A program made the translations under genes and the position numbers. Below are positions 41,080-50,569 of a stretch of DNA of 64,000 nt, piece after piece (the stretch's first letter is position 1; each line of letters begins with the position of its first letter). Source of the stretch: Bordetella genomosp. 9 (GTDB lineage: Bacteria > Pseudomonadota > Gammaproteobacteria > Burkholderiales > Burkholderiaceae_B); assembly GCF_002261425.1 (NCBI RefSeq), contig NZ_NEVJ01000003.1, positions 310,001-374,000 on the forward strand. Direction: 5' to 3'. Under the pieces are notes generated by a model, which made no database searches, was not told the origin of the DNA, and was given only the letters and a program-made list of their open reading frames with translations.

Positions 41080-41517
41080 CTATTGAATGGGCGTAAGAAT
41101 GGGCTCGCCTTTGTTCTTCAGCAGCAGCACGATGAATCTGGCCGGCTGCGTCGCGCTGGCATTGCGCCCGATGGTATGCACGTCCGTCGGACCTTCGTAG
41201 AAGGTTTCTCCGGGGCCAAGAGTGACCGGCGTGCCGCCTTCCAGGCCCATGACGATCGAGCCCTCAAGTACATAGACGAAGGCGTGGGCGTCATGGCGGT
41301 GCACCGGGTCCACCGCGCCGGGCGGATAGTCGACCTGGATCAGCACGGCCTCCTTGCCAGGGTAGTCGGCCAGGGCCTTGCCCATCAGTTCGGTGACCTG
41401 CGCCATGGGCGCCATGGGCGCCGTATCGGTCGCGGCGTGGGCCGGGTGCCGCGCGTGGGCGGGCGCCGCAAAGGCGGCGCAGAGCAGCAGCGCGGCGGGG
41501 AGTCTGGCATATGTCAT
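41080..41517 (-). CDS. exported cupin-domain protein
   Basis: A 145-residue protein with a signal peptide (LPAALLLCAAFAAPAHA) followed by one cupin barrel. The metal-ligand motif is DPVHRHDAHAFVYVLEG (two His, one more His in the second motif near EGPTDVHTIGRN). Periplasmic cupins of this kind are of unknown substrate. ATG 41517 is supported by AAGGAG 6 bases upstream; the ATG at 41535 is not. It starts 14 bases after the NmrA-like gene stop, forming a two-gene operon with it. Confidence 0.85.
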   Translation of the reverse strand: MTYARLPAALLLCAAFAAPAHARHPAHAATDTAPMAPMAQVTELMGKALADYPGKEAVLIQVDYPPGAVDPVHRHDAHAFVYVLEGSIVMGLEGGTPVTLGPGETFYEGPTDVHTIGRNASATQPARFIVLLLKNKGEPILTPIQ

Positions 41518-41531
41518 GGTGCGCTCCTTGA

Positions 41532-42290
41532 TCATGCCCGGCCCGCGACGCCGGCCAGCCAGTCCTGGTAGCGGGTGGCGCCGATGTGGGCGTCCTTGCC
41601 GGCGGTCAGCGAGCGGTCGTCCAGCACCGAGCCGAAATAGCGGGCGCGCACGTCGGCGACGATCTGCGGCGTGGCGTCATGCCGCGCCGCGAGGTATTGG
41701 CGGGCGAGTTCGTCCAGCGGGATCAGGTCGGGGCCGGCAACTTCCAGCATGCCGTTGGCCGGCGGCAGCACGGCGACTTCGGCCAGCCGCGCCGAGGTGT
41801 CGTCGGACGCCACCGGTTGCAGCAGGGCGGGCGACAGGTGCACGGCGTCGTCGCCCCCGCTGGACTTGATGATGCCGTCGACGAATTCGAAGAACTGGGT
41901 GGAGCGCAGGATGGTGTAGGGGATGCCCGAGTCCTTGATCAAGGCTTCCTGCGCCACCTTGGCGCGCATGTAGCCGTTATCGGGCAGGCGATCCGCGCCC
42001 ACCACCGACAGGGCGACGTGATGCCGGACGCCGGCGTCCGCTTCCGCGGCGAGCAGGTTGCGGCCGGCCGTCTGGAAGAAGGCCATGACGGCCTGGTCCT
42101 CGAAGGACGGCGAGTTGGAGACGTCCACCACGGTGTCCGCGCCCTGGATCGCGGCGGCGATGCCGGCGCCGGTCAACAGGTTCACCCCGGTGCTGAGCGA
42201 CGCGGCCCCCACCTCGTGGCCCTGCAGCCGCAGGCGCTTGACGACATTGGACCCGATCAATCCGCTGGCCCCGATAACGACGATTTTCAT
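41532..42290 (-). CDS. NmrA-like NAD(P)-binding protein (atypical SDR)
   Basis: A 252-residue atypical SDR with the dinucleotide loop VVIGASGLIGSNVVKRL at the N-terminus, HHVALSVVGADR in the middle and an active-site-like YMRAKVAQEALI with the Y-x3-K pattern. NmrA-type proteins either reduce small substrates or sense NADP status. It diverges from the winged-helix/TPR regulator at 42409, with 118 bases between, and is followed by the cupin gene, so the regulator probably controls both. Confidence 0.86.
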   Translation of the reverse strand: MKIVVIGASGLIGSNVVKRLRLQGHEVGAASLSTGVNLLTGAGIAAAIQGADTVVDVSNSPSFEDQAVMAFFQTAGRNLLAAEADAGVRHHVALSVVGADRLPDNGYMRAKVAQEALIKDSGIPYTILRSTQFFEFVDGIIKSSGGDDAVHLSPALLQPVASDDTSARLAEVAVLPPANGMLEVAGPDLIPLDELARQYLAARHDATPQIVADVRARYFGSVLDDRSLTAGKDAHIGATRYQDWLAGVAGRA

Positions 42291-42408
42291 GGTGTGGCGA
42301 CTCCGTGGTTGTTCGGCCGTCGATATGGCGACCGTTGTATGAACTATGCGCGGGGCCGCTGTGGAATACTTTGCCGAAACCTTGGATTTCCCTTGGAAAG
42401 GAGACTGG

Positions 42409-44004
42409 ATGCCGCTGGCGTTCGAGGATTGCATGCTGGATATCGACCGGCGGGAGCTTCACCGTGCATCCCGGGTGGTTGCCACCACGCCGCAGGTTTT
42501 CGATCTGCTGGTTTACCTGGCGCGGAACTGCCAGCGGGTGGTCACGCGCGATGACTTGCTGGACGTGGTCTGGGGCGGACGCGTCGTGTCGGAATCGACG
42601 CTGGCCAGCCACATCAACGCGGCGCGCAAGGCCGTGGGCGACAGCGGTCAGCTGCAACGGGTGATCAAGACCGTCCCGCGCAAGGGATTCCGTTTCGTCG
42701 CCGACGTGCGCGACGCGGGCATGACGCCCGCCGCGCCATTGGTGGATGCCGGCGCCGTCGGCGTGGCGCCGGTCGCGCCGCCCACCGCGCCGCAAACTCC
42801 CGCCTTGCCCGACCGGCCGTCCATCGCGGTGCTCCCGTTCGTGAACCTGAGCGGCCAGGCCGACCAGGAATACCTGGCCGACGGTGTCGTGGAAGACATC
42901 ATCGCCGCCTTGTCGCGGCATCGATGGCTGTTCGTGGTCTCGCGCAATTCCAGCTTCACCTACAAGGCCCGCGCGGTGGACGTCAAGCAGGTCGGCCGCG
43001 AGCTTGGCGTGCGCTATGTGCTGGAAGGCAGCTTCCGTCGCGCCGGGGCCCGCGTACGCATCACCGGGCAACTGGTGGACGCCGCGACCGGCGCGCACCA
43101 TTGGGCGGGGCGCTTCGAGGGCGTGCTGGACGATATCTTCGCCCTGTACGACGACATCAGCGCCAGCGTGGTGGGCGCGTTGGCGCCGCAACTGGAACAG
43201 GTCGAGATCGAGCGGGCCTCGCACAAGCCCACCGGCAGCCTGGATGCCTACGACTATTACCTGCGCGGCATGGCCATGCTGCATCGGGGAACGCGCGACA
43301 CCATCGCCCAGGCGCTGGGCCTGTTCCAGCAGGCCCTGGATGCGGACGCCGGCTTCGCCTCGGCCCACGCCATGGCGGCCTGGTGCCATTGCTGGCGCAA
43401 GGTCAACGGCTGGATGCCGGACCCGGCGCGCGACGTGGCGGAGGGCGTGCGGCTGGCCCGCCGCGCCGTCGAACTGGGCAAGGGCGACGCGGTGGCCCTG
43501 ACGCGAGCCGGCCACGCGCTGGCGCATCTGGCCGGCGACCTGGACGGCGGCATCGCCCTGATAGACCGGGCACTGGTCCTGAATCCCAACCTGGCGTCGG
43601 CCTGGTTCCTGGGCGCGTATCTGCGCCTGTGGCGCGGCCATACCGACGACGCCATCGCCGCCTTCACGCGCGCCATGCGGCTGAGTCCGCTGGACCCCGA
43701 GACGTATCGCATGCAGGCCGGCACGGCCATCGCCCACCTGTTCGCCGGCCGTCACGAAGAAGCCGTGGCGTGGGCGGAAAAAGCCCTGCGCGAGCTGTCC
43801 GGCTTCATGCTGGCGCTGGCCGTGATGGCCGCGGGCCGCGCGTGGCTGGGCCAGGATGCCGCGGCGCGTCGGGATCTGGAGCAACTGCGGCTGGCCGGTC
43901 CGGCGCTGCGTATTTCCAACCTGACCGGCTGGCTGCCGATACACCGGACCGACGATCTGCGGATGCTTGCGGACGGCCTGCGCAGGGCGGGCTTGCCGGA
44001 GTGA
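42409..44004 (+). CDS. winged-helix transcriptional regulator with TolB-like and TPR domains
   Basis: A 531-residue one-component regulator. Residues 1-100 form an OmpR/CadC-type winged helix (RVVATTPQVFDLLVYLARNC, then VVSESTLASHINAARKAVGD). About 125-265 is the TolB-N-like segment (SIAVLPFVNLSGQ, VLEGSFRRAGARVRITGQLVD), and 270-525 carry TPR helices with DPETYRMQAGTAIAHLF. No transmembrane helix is seen, unlike CadC. AAAGGAG lies 5 bases before ATG 42409. It is divergent from the NmrA-like/cupin operon, its likely target. The signal is unknown. Confidence 0.86.
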   Translation: MPLAFEDCMLDIDRRELHRASRVVATTPQVFDLLVYLARNCQRVVTRDDLLDVVWGGRVVSESTLASHINAARKAVGDSGQLQRVIKTVPRKGFRFVADVRDAGMTPAAPLVDAGAVGVAPVAPPTAPQTPALPDRPSIAVLPFVNLSGQADQEYLADGVVEDIIAALSRHRWLFVVSRNSSFTYKARAVDVKQVGRELGVRYVLEGSFRRAGARVRITGQLVDAATGAHHWAGRFEGVLDDIFALYDDISASVVGALAPQLEQVEIERASHKPTGSLDAYDYYLRGMAMLHRGTRDTIAQALGLFQQALDADAGFASAHAMAAWCHCWRKVNGWMPDPARDVAEGVRLARRAVELGKGDAVALTRAGHALAHLAGDLDGGIALIDRALVLNPNLASAWFLGAYLRLWRGHTDDAIAAFTRAMRLSPLDPETYRMQAGTAIAHLFAGRHEEAVAWAEKALRELSGFMLALAVMAAGRAWLGQDAAARRDLEQLRLAGPALRISNLTGWLPIHRTDDLRMLADGLRRAGLPE

Positions 44005-44101
44005 TGCGTCGATACAGTCAATACCGGGAGCGATCCCGCGCGCGCTCGGGGCGGGGCGGCGGCCAGTGTTCCGCCACGCGATGCCGAAACTGCCGCGTGG
44101 A

Positions 44102-45205
44102 TCAGGCGTCGCGCGCCATGCAATCCTTCCAGCGCGTATTGACGCGCTCGGCGAACCACGCGGTGGTCAGCTGGCGCGTGATCTTCGGGCTCTGCAAGGT
44201 GATGCGCGGCAGCACCGCGCGCGGCAGCGGGGCGCCCGCCGACTTATCGGCGATGTCGAACACGCGCCGGTACAGCAGGGTTTTTTCGAAGTCCTGGCGG
44301 TCGCCCGCGCGCAGGTCGCGGCGGATCGCGTCTTCGCTCATGTCCAGGCGGCCGCGCAGCGCGCGAAGGGCGCGCTCGGTTTCGCCGGGTTCGACGGAAT
44401 TCTCGCGCAGCACGTCGCCGTCCAGCGCCAGCGCGATGCCCGTGGCGCGGCTGACCGCGTTCTGGAAGGCCGCGTTGCGGCTGGCGTACCAGCCGGCGTT
44501 GTAGTCGGCGAAACGATAGACCATGGCGTCGTAGTTCGCCGGATAGCCCAGCAGATGCAGCGTGCCGAAGTAGACGCCGCCACGGCGGGTGAAGACTTCC
44601 TTGCGTACGCCCTGGTCCAGCGGATAGGGATAGCCCTGCGCGTGGGCCTGGGCGAAGTCGACGCTGACCTGCATGGGGCCGGCCGTGTGCACCGGGTTCA
44701 GGCCGCCGAACAGCTGGCGGCCCATGGGCACCATGCCGATGAAGTCCTCGTACATCTCGCTCAGGTCGCGCTCGGTGCGCACGCTGTCCAGGCGCTGGCT
44801 GTAGGTCTTGCCGTTGGGCGAGGTCAGGCCCAGGGCGGCATTGAGCAGCATGTCCGGGATATGCAAGCCGGCGGCGCGCCGGTTGATTTCCCCGCGCGCG
44901 ATCTTCGGCAGGCCCGGCACGGCGGGATCGGCTCGGAAGCTGGATTCCTGGCCGATGACGGCGATGATGGCGCACTGGTTGGCGGGCGTGGCGGGAATGT
45001 CCTGCACGGTCAGGGCCACCTGGATATCGCGCGCCCAGCCCGCGGCGTCGTTGACGCCCGCCGGCAGGCGATGGGTCACTTCCGCGCGGATCTGGTCGGG
45101 GTTGGTGGGAGCCGTCCCGGTCGGCCTGGTGGCGCAGCCGGCCAGCCAGAGCAGAGCGGTGGCGATGCAGATGCGGCCCAGCGCGCGGTGGAAAGAAAGC
45201 GTCAT
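44102..45205 (-). CDS. DUF1615 lipoprotein (YaiW-like)
   Basis: A 367-residue lipoprotein; the lipobox LLWLAGC places the lipidated cysteine at residue 24. The rest is one DUF1615 domain, the family of Escherichia coli YaiW, an outer-membrane surface lipoprotein. Recognisable parts include ECSIIAVIGQESSFR-like text here reading AIIAVIGQESSFRADP, and GPMQVSVDFAQ, which look like a lysozyme-type fold with a catalytic glutamate. The function is not established. It is a single gene, with the regulator gene convergent on one side and the efflux operon upstream. Confidence 0.85.
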   Translation of the reverse strand: MTLSFHRALGRICIATALLWLAGCATRPTGTAPTNPDQIRAEVTHRLPAGVNDAAGWARDIQVALTVQDIPATPANQCAIIAVIGQESSFRADPAVPGLPKIARGEINRRAAGLHIPDMLLNAALGLTSPNGKTYSQRLDSVRTERDLSEMYEDFIGMVPMGRQLFGGLNPVHTAGPMQVSVDFAQAHAQGYPYPLDQGVRKEVFTRRGGVYFGTLHLLGYPANYDAMVYRFADYNAGWYASRNAAFQNAVSRATGIALALDGDVLRENSVEPGETERALRALRGRLDMSEDAIRRDLRAGDRQDFEKTLLYRRVFDIADKSAGAPLPRAVLPRITLQSPKITRQLTTAWFAERVNTRWKDCMARDA

Positions 45206-45315
45206 TGTCGGTCCGTGGCAACGCGGTGCTTTTCAGGCCGCGCCTATGTGGCGGAGGCCGGGCACCGAGCCTTGCGATACTACGCGAGCCGAGGACCGTG
45301 CATCAACCGCGTGCC

Positions 45316-46845
45316 TCAACCCGCCTGCCAACCCAGCCCGAGGCTTTTCTGCAACGATACGTAGTCCTGCAGCAGCTCCGCCTGGCCGGCCACCACATCC
45401 TGCTGCGCGGCGAACTCGGTGCGTTCGGTATCCAGCAGGTCGATCAGCGTGGCCACGCCGGCGCCGTAGCGCTGGCGCGTCAGGTCGGCCGAACGCTGCG
45501 CGTAGTCCTGCACCTGGCGCAGCCGCACCAGATGTTCGCGCTGGTGGCCATAGCGCGACAGCGCGGTGTTCGCGTCCTGCAGCGCGGCCAGCACCGTATG
45601 GGCGTAGCGCGCTTCGGCTTCGTCGCGCGACGCTTCGGCGGCATGGATGGCGCCTTGCGTGCGGCCGAAGTCCAGGATGTTCCATTGCAGGTAGGGCACG
45701 CCCACCCAGCTGAAGTTTTCCTTGCGCGCCAGGTGGCCCAGCGTCGTGGCGCTGAAGCTGATGTCCCCGAACAGGGTCACCTTGGGGAACAGGTCGGCCA
45801 CGTGTTCGCCGATCTGGGCGTTCGCCGACGCCAGTCGCCGTTCGGCGCCGCGGATGTCGGGGCGCTGCCGCAGCATCGCGGCGGGATCGCTGACCGTCAC
45901 GCGGTCGGGCAGGGCGGGCAGCGGGGCGCGGGCGGTCAGTTCCTGGTCGAGGGCGCCGGGCTCGCGGCCGGTCAGCACCGCGAGACGGTCGAGCGATTCA
46001 TCGATCTGGGCCTCCAGCGGCACTAGCGTCGCGCGGGTCGTCGACACCTGGGTGGACAGGCGCTGGACGTCGACGTCGGCCGCCGTGCCGCGCGCGCGCC
46101 GCTGTTCCGTCAAGTCCAGCATGCGCTGCTGCAGGTCGGCGGAGTCGCGCGCCAGTGCCAGCCGTTGCTGCTGGTCGCGCAGGCTGATGTAGGCCTGCGC
46201 GACTTCGGCCGCCAGCGATACCTGGGTGTCGGCAAGATCCGCCTGGACGGCGTCGGCCTCGGCGGACGCGGCCTCGACGGCGCGCCGGGTGCCGCCGAAC
46301 AGGTCCAGTTCCCATGAGGCATCGAAGCCCGCGGTATAGAACTGGACCGGGCCCCGCCCGGACGAACCGCCGGAACCGTTGTCCGAACCGCCGCCGCCCT
46401 GCGATCCCTGCGTCAATGCCGACGTATCGGGCGCGCGGGTGCGCACCGCCGCGCCCAATGCGCTGACCGTGGGCATGCCGTTGGCCGTCGCCTGCTGCAG
46501 CTGGGCGCGCGACGCCCTGAGGCGGGCTTGCGCGGCATGCACGTCGGGGTTGTGCGCCAGGGCCTGCTCGACCAGGGCATTCAATTGCGGATCGTTCAGC
46601 GCCAGCCACCATGTGCTGGGCGCCGGACCGGTCTTTACCGCGTCGCGCGGCGCGCGCACGAAAGCCGTCTGGGTAAGCGCATCCGGCGCGGCGTCGGGCG
46701 CGCCGCGGTAGTCAGGGCCGACGGTGCAGCCGGCGAGCGTCAGCCCGGCCAGGACGGCGCTGGCCAGCGCCAGCCTGGTAACGACGGCGCTGGCCAGCGC
46801 CCGATGGGTCCGCGTTTCTGATTGCATGGCGTCGTGCTTCGACAT
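45316..46845 (-). CDS. efflux outer-membrane lipoprotein (NodT/OprM family)
   Basis: A 509-residue outer-membrane channel of the RND/MFS pump class. Lipobox cysteine C40 precedes VGPDYR, and two OEP repeats follow (conserved motifs include NPDVHAAQARLRASRAQLQQA, cut here as two halves, and AGFDASWELDLFGG). It is the third gene of the pump operon, 4 bases after the MFS gene. The signal peptide is long (39 residues), because a 30-base in-frame duplication repeats an LASAV core. Confidence 0.9.
   Translation of the reverse strand: MSKHDAMQSETRTHRALASAVVTRLALASAVLAGLTLAGCTVGPDYRGAPDAAPDALTQTAFVRAPRDAVKTGPAPSTWWLALNDPQLNALVEQALAHNPDVHAAQARLRASRAQLQQATANGMPTVSALGAAVRTRAPDTSALTQGSQGGGGSDNGSGGSSGRGPVQFYTAGFDASWELDLFGGTRRAVEAASAEADAVQADLADTQVSLAAEVAQAYISLRDQQQRLALARDSADLQQRMLDLTEQRRARGTAADVDVQRLSTQVSTTRATLVPLEAQIDESLDRLAVLTGREPGALDQELTARAPLPALPDRVTVSDPAAMLRQRPDIRGAERRLASANAQIGEHVADLFPKVTLFGDISFSATTLGHLARKENFSWVGVPYLQWNILDFGRTQGAIHAAEASRDEAEARYAHTVLAALQDANTALSRYGHQREHLVRLRQVQDYAQRSADLTRQRYGAGVATLIDLLDTERTEFAAQQDVVAGQAELLQDYVSLQKSLGLGWQAG
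46753..46801 (-). repeat. in-frame 30-base duplication in a signal peptide
   Basis: GACGGCGCTGGCCAGCGCC occurs exactly at 46753-46771 and 46783-46801, 30 bases apart, which is ten codons. Both copies encode the LASAV core of the lipoprotein signal peptide, which is therefore longer than usual. Confidence 0.75.
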
Positions 46846-46849
46846 AGGT

Positions 46850-48430
46850 TCAATGGCCGGCGCCGGGCGTACCGGGCCCGCGCGGCGTACGCAGCAGCAA
46901 GGCCAGCGGCACGCAGGCCAACAGGGCCAGCGCCAGCAGGAAAAAGGTTTCGGAATAGGTCATGACGGCGGCCTGCTGCTGGATCTGCGCGGCAAGCTGG
47001 CCCAGGGCCCGCATATGCGAATACGCCATATCGCCGGTCTGCGTGAACCAGTTGGCCGTGTTGGCGGCGATGCGGTCCTGGCCCAGCACCGAATTGGCGG
47101 TCAGCGATTCGCGCAGGATATGGTCATGGAAGGTGTTGCGGCGATCGATGACGATGCCGATCAGGGCCAGTCCCACCGAACCGCCCAGATTGCGGGCCAT
47201 GTTGTACAGCCCGGCGGCTTCGCCGGATTCCTCGCGGGAAACCGCCGCCATCGACGCCTGGTTCAGCGGGAACATCGCCAGCACCTGCGCGATGCCGCGC
47301 AGCAGTTGCGAACCGTAGAAGTCGTGGCCCACGCTCTGCGCCGTCAGGCCGATGTCCATCAGGCAACTGCCGGTGAACATGAGCAGCCCGGCGATGACCA
47401 GGATGCGAAAGTCGACCTTGGCCAGCAGCCGGGGCAGCAGGGGCAGCATCAGGAAGGAAGGCAGCCCCGCCAGCAGCATGACTCCGCCGGACTGCTCCGC
47501 GTTGTAGCCCGCGATCAGGCTCAGGAACTGCGGCACCAGATAGGCGACCCCATACAGCCCGGCGCCGATCGCCACCACGATGATGATCACGCTGGCATAG
47601 TGCGGATTGCGCAGCAGGCTCAGGCGCAGGATGGGCTTGGCGGCCGTCAGCTGCGACACGCCGATCAGCACGAAGCCGACCAGGGTCACGATGGTCAGCG
47701 TGACGATCATGTTGGAGTCGAACCAGCGCTCGCGCTGGCCTTCTTCCAGGACCACCGTCAGGCTGCTCAGGCCGATGGCCAGGCCGACGATGCCCAGCCA
47801 GTCGGCCTTGAAGAATTCCGGCCAGCGCGGGCGCTCGGCGGGCAGGCCGCCCAGCAGCAGGACCACCAGGGCGACGCAGACCGGCAGGTTCACCAGGAAG
47901 CACCAGGACCAACTGATGTTTTCGGCGAGCCAGCCGCCCACCACGGGGCCGAGCAGCGGACCCAGCAGCACGATCAGGCCGAACAGCGTCATGCCCGCCG
48001 GCATCTGCGAACGCGGCAGGCGGGTACGGATGATGGTCTGCGCGGTGGGGATCATCGCGCCGCCGGTGAAGCCCTGGCCGAGACGCCCCGCGACCATCTG
48101 CGGCAGGCTGTGCGACAGGCCGCACATGACCGAGAACAGGGCGAACAGCACGGCATTGCCCAGCAGGAAATTGCGCAGGCCGAAGACGCGCGTCAGCCAG
48201 GCCGCCAGCGGGATCATGACGATTTCCGACATCAGGTAGCCGGTGGATATCCACGTGCCTTCGGTGCCGGTCGCGCCGATGGATCCCTGTATCTGCGGCA
48301 GGGCCGAGTTGGTGATGGAGATGTCCAGCGTCGCCATCAAGGCCCCCAGCGCGCCGCCGGCCACGGCCACCCAGTCCGCCGCCGTGGCGCGCGGTTCGGC
48401 GGCGCCGGACGGTTGCGTCGCGTCAGCCAT
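46850..48430 (-). CDS. DHA2-family MFS drug transporter (EmrB/QacA type)
   Basis: A 526-residue proton-driven exporter with about 14 hydrophobic helices. The DHA2 motif D1/A signatures are visible (GGALGALMATLDISITNSAL in the first helix, GRLGQGFTGGAMIPTAQT near helix 4, and LGPLLGPVVGGWLAE, motif C, in helix 5). It partners the adaptor gene upstream and the outer-membrane factor downstream in an EmrAB-OprM type pump. Its ATG overlaps the stop codon of the restored adaptor reading frame. Substrates are probably hydrophobic or aromatic toxic compounds, by family analogy. Confidence 0.93.
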   Translation of the reverse strand: MADATQPSGAAEPRATAADWVAVAGGALGALMATLDISITNSALPQIQGSIGATGTEGTWISTGYLMSEIVMIPLAAWLTRVFGLRNFLLGNAVLFALFSVMCGLSHSLPQMVAGRLGQGFTGGAMIPTAQTIIRTRLPRSQMPAGMTLFGLIVLLGPLLGPVVGGWLAENISWSWCFLVNLPVCVALVVLLLGGLPAERPRWPEFFKADWLGIVGLAIGLSSLTVVLEEGQRERWFDSNMIVTLTIVTLVGFVLIGVSQLTAAKPILRLSLLRNPHYASVIIIVVAIGAGLYGVAYLVPQFLSLIAGYNAEQSGGVMLLAGLPSFLMLPLLPRLLAKVDFRILVIAGLLMFTGSCLMDIGLTAQSVGHDFYGSQLLRGIAQVLAMFPLNQASMAAVSREESGEAAGLYNMARNLGGSVGLALIGIVIDRRNTFHDHILRESLTANSVLGQDRIAANTANWFTQTGDMAYSHMRALGQLAAQIQQQAAVMTYSETFFLLALALLACVPLALLLRTPRGPGTPGAGH

Positions 48431-49569
48431 GTTGCCGCGCCTGGCCGGCGTCGTTCTGGCCCGCGCTGTCCGCGCGGGTATCGACGTCGGCCGTCACCGA
48501 CAGGCCGGGCACCAGCAGCCTGCGCGTATCCGCGTCCGCATCCACGCGGATGCGTACAGGCACGCGCTGGACGATCTTGGTGAAGTTGCCCGTCGCGTTC
48601 TCCGGCGGCAGCAAGGCGAACTGCGCACCCGTCCCGGGGGGCGAAGCTCTCGACCACGCCGCGCAGTTCCTGGTCGGGCAGGGCGTCGACATGCAGCGTC
48701 ACCGCCTGGCCCGCCCGCATCCGGCCGATCTGCGTTTCCTTGAAATTCGCTTGCAGGTAGACGTCCTGCACGGGCACCACGGTCATCATGCGCGTGCCGG
48801 GCTGGACATACTGGCCGACGCGCACGCTGCGGTCGCCGACATTTCCCGACAGGGTCGCGCGCACCACGGTGTCCTGCAGATCCAGACTGGCCTGGCGGGC
48901 GCTGGCCTGCGCGGCTTCCAGTTGCGCGCGGGCCTGGGATATCTGCGCGGTGCTGACGGCGATCTGCGCCTGGGCAGCCTGCACGGCGGCCTGGTTGGCC
49001 GCCAGCGTGGCGGCCGCCTGGTCGCGTTCGTTGGCCAGGTTGGACAGCCGCTCGGTGGTTTCCGCGCCGGTGGCCGCCAGGGGCCGGTAGCGGCGCACCT
49101 CGTCGTCCGCATGTCGGGCGTTCAGCCGCGCCACGCGTTCCTGCGCCTCGGCCTGCGCGACGTTGGCGTTCTGCTGGCGGATTTCCGCCTGCGCACGATC
49201 GATGTCGGCCTGGCGGGCGTCGATGGTGGCCTGGGCCTGGTCGAGCGCGGCGCGGTATTGGCGGTCGTCCAGCCGCACCAACGGGTCGCCGGCGTGAACG
49301 GCCTGGTTGTCGCCGACATAGACCTGCGTGACGTAGCCGCTGACCTTGGGCGCGATGGTGACGCTGTCGGCCTGCAGATAGGCGTCGTCGGTGCTTTCGA
49401 TGAAGCGTCCCACCAGCCACCAGTGCGTGCCCCAGGCAAGGGCGGCGACGAGCGCCACGGCGCCCACGCCCAGCAGGACGCCGCGACGGCGGCGCGGCCG
49501 TGGCTTGGCGGGATCCGCGCCCGGGGCGGACTGAGCGGGTAAAGTGGGCGATCCGGCGGTAGCAGACAT
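48423..49569 (-). pseudogene. efflux adaptor (EmrA/HlyD family), frameshifted at a six-base homopolymer
   Basis: The N-terminal 310 residues read normally: membrane anchor RRRGVLLGVGAVALVAALAWG, biotinyl-lipoyl half-motifs ADSVTIAPKVSGYVTQVYVG and TVVRATLSGNVGDRSV, and a coiled-coil hairpin. At the G6 run 48636-48641 (C6 on the coding strand) the frame changes, and the rest in frame 1 is nonsense that runs into the MFS gene to 48337. In the other frame the expected family C-terminus continues (GTGAQFALLPPENATGNFTK, then RVPVRIRVDAD) and stops at 48423, overlapping the MFS start. One extra C explains everything. It may be a real inactivation, a phase-variable tract or a sequencing error. Confidence 0.88.
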
Positions 49570-49731
49570 GAGATGCGGGGAAGGAGAAGCGAAGATGCGT
49601 TGATCGTTGAATTTGGAGCGAATGGAATATTTTTATCGTTTGGAAGAAATTTATCAAGTGCTATATTTTGTCCGTGACACACCCGTGCAGGCGGCGGCCC
49701 ACGCACCGCGGATGACACTGCGGAGACCAAC
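49570..49731. promoter_or_regulatory. divergent promoter region of pump operon and CerR-like regulator
   Basis: This 162-base gap is AT-rich around 49605-49672, so both promoters probably lie here. TTTATC occurs twice, at 49632 and 49651 (spacing 19 bases), as a direct repeat. I do not find a clear inverted-repeat operator of the kind expected for a TetR-type protein, so the repressor site remains unplaced. Confidence 0.4.
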
Positions 49732-50475
49732 ATGAACGACAGCAAGCGCGGCCGGCGTCCGTCCGGCAGCGGGTATGCCCGTGGCGACGAGACTCGCCTG
49801 CGCATCATCGAAGCGGCGATCGAGCGGTTCGGCGAATTGGGTTTCGACGGGGCGTCCACGCGCGATATCGCGGCGCACGCGGGCGTCAACGCGCCAGCGC
49901 TGCAGTACTACTTCGAAAGCAAGGAAGGGCTTTACCGGGCCTGTGCCGAGCACATTGCCGACAACCTGCGCGTGGGCTTCGACCCGGCGATCGATGAGGC
50001 CTGGGCGGCGCTGGATGCCGGTGCCGATGCGGAGGTCCTGATCGACGCCTTCATACATATCCAGGACCAGATGGCCGACCGCGCGCTGCGCGCCTCCTGC
50101 GGCCCGGACCAGCGGCTGTTCTTCGCCCGCGAACACGCGGGGCACGAACCGCCCATCGCGACCGACATCATGCGTGAACGGGTGCGCAAGCCCCTGGGCG
50201 ACGTCTGCGTGGCCTTGATCGCGCGTATCAGCGGCACCGACGTGGACGATCCCAAGACCATGGTGCGCGTGTTCACGCTGCATGGGCAGTTGGCGATCTT
50301 CCACACGGCCAAGCGCGGGGCGCTGTCGCTATTGGGATGGGAGGAAATCACTGCGGAGCGGGCGGCGCTTGTGAAGGAGACGGTGCGCGAGCAGACGCGC
50401 ACCCTGTTGCGGCTCTGGAACAAGGAAGCGCAGGGCGCGCGCGGTCGCGGCTGTCGCGTCGCGGGCCGCCCCTGA
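49732..50475 (+). CDS. TetR-family regulator, CerR-like
   Basis: A 247-residue regulator. The helix-turn-helix lies at about residues 22-70 (LRIIEAAIERFGELGFDGAS, then ALQYYFESKEGLYRAC), followed by a CerR-type ligand domain (DUF1956, typical of regulators with DUF-named CerR C-termini; e.g. LHGQLAIFHTAKRGALSLLG). It is divergent from the EmrAB-OprM type operon and is its most likely repressor, responding to a pump substrate. The last 20 residues are Arg/Gly-rich and may be poorly conserved. Confidence 0.87.
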   Translation: MNDSKRGRRPSGSGYARGDETRLRIIEAAIERFGELGFDGASTRDIAAHAGVNAPALQYYFESKEGLYRACAEHIADNLRVGFDPAIDEAWAALDAGADAEVLIDAFIHIQDQMADRALRASCGPDQRLFFAREHAGHEPPIATDIMRERVRKPLGDVCVALIARISGTDVDDPKTMVRVFTLHGQLAIFHTAKRGALSLLGWEEITAERAALVKETVREQTRTLLRLWNKEAQGARGRGCRVAGRP

Positions 50476-50494
50476 GCCGGCCGCGCCTGAGCCC

Positions 50495-50512
50495 GCACGC
50501 TCTGGAGCGTGC
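50495..50512. terminator. hairpin between convergent genes, possible weak bidirectional terminator
   Basis: GCACGCT (50495-50501) and AGCGTGC (50506-50512) form a perfect 7-base stem with the loop CTGG, between the TetR stop and the flavohemoglobin stop. There is no T-run on either side, so termination activity is uncertain. Confidence 0.35.
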
Positions 50513-50569
50513 CGCGTCCCAGCCGGCTGCGCCTGCGCCAGTGGCTCCTGATCCGGCCGCCGCGGCGCC

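Noticed and set aside
48337..48426. The end of the adaptor protein as read without a frame change
   Set aside because: It is Arg/Pro-rich nonsense that overlaps the start of the MFS gene; the true family C-terminus is in the next frame.
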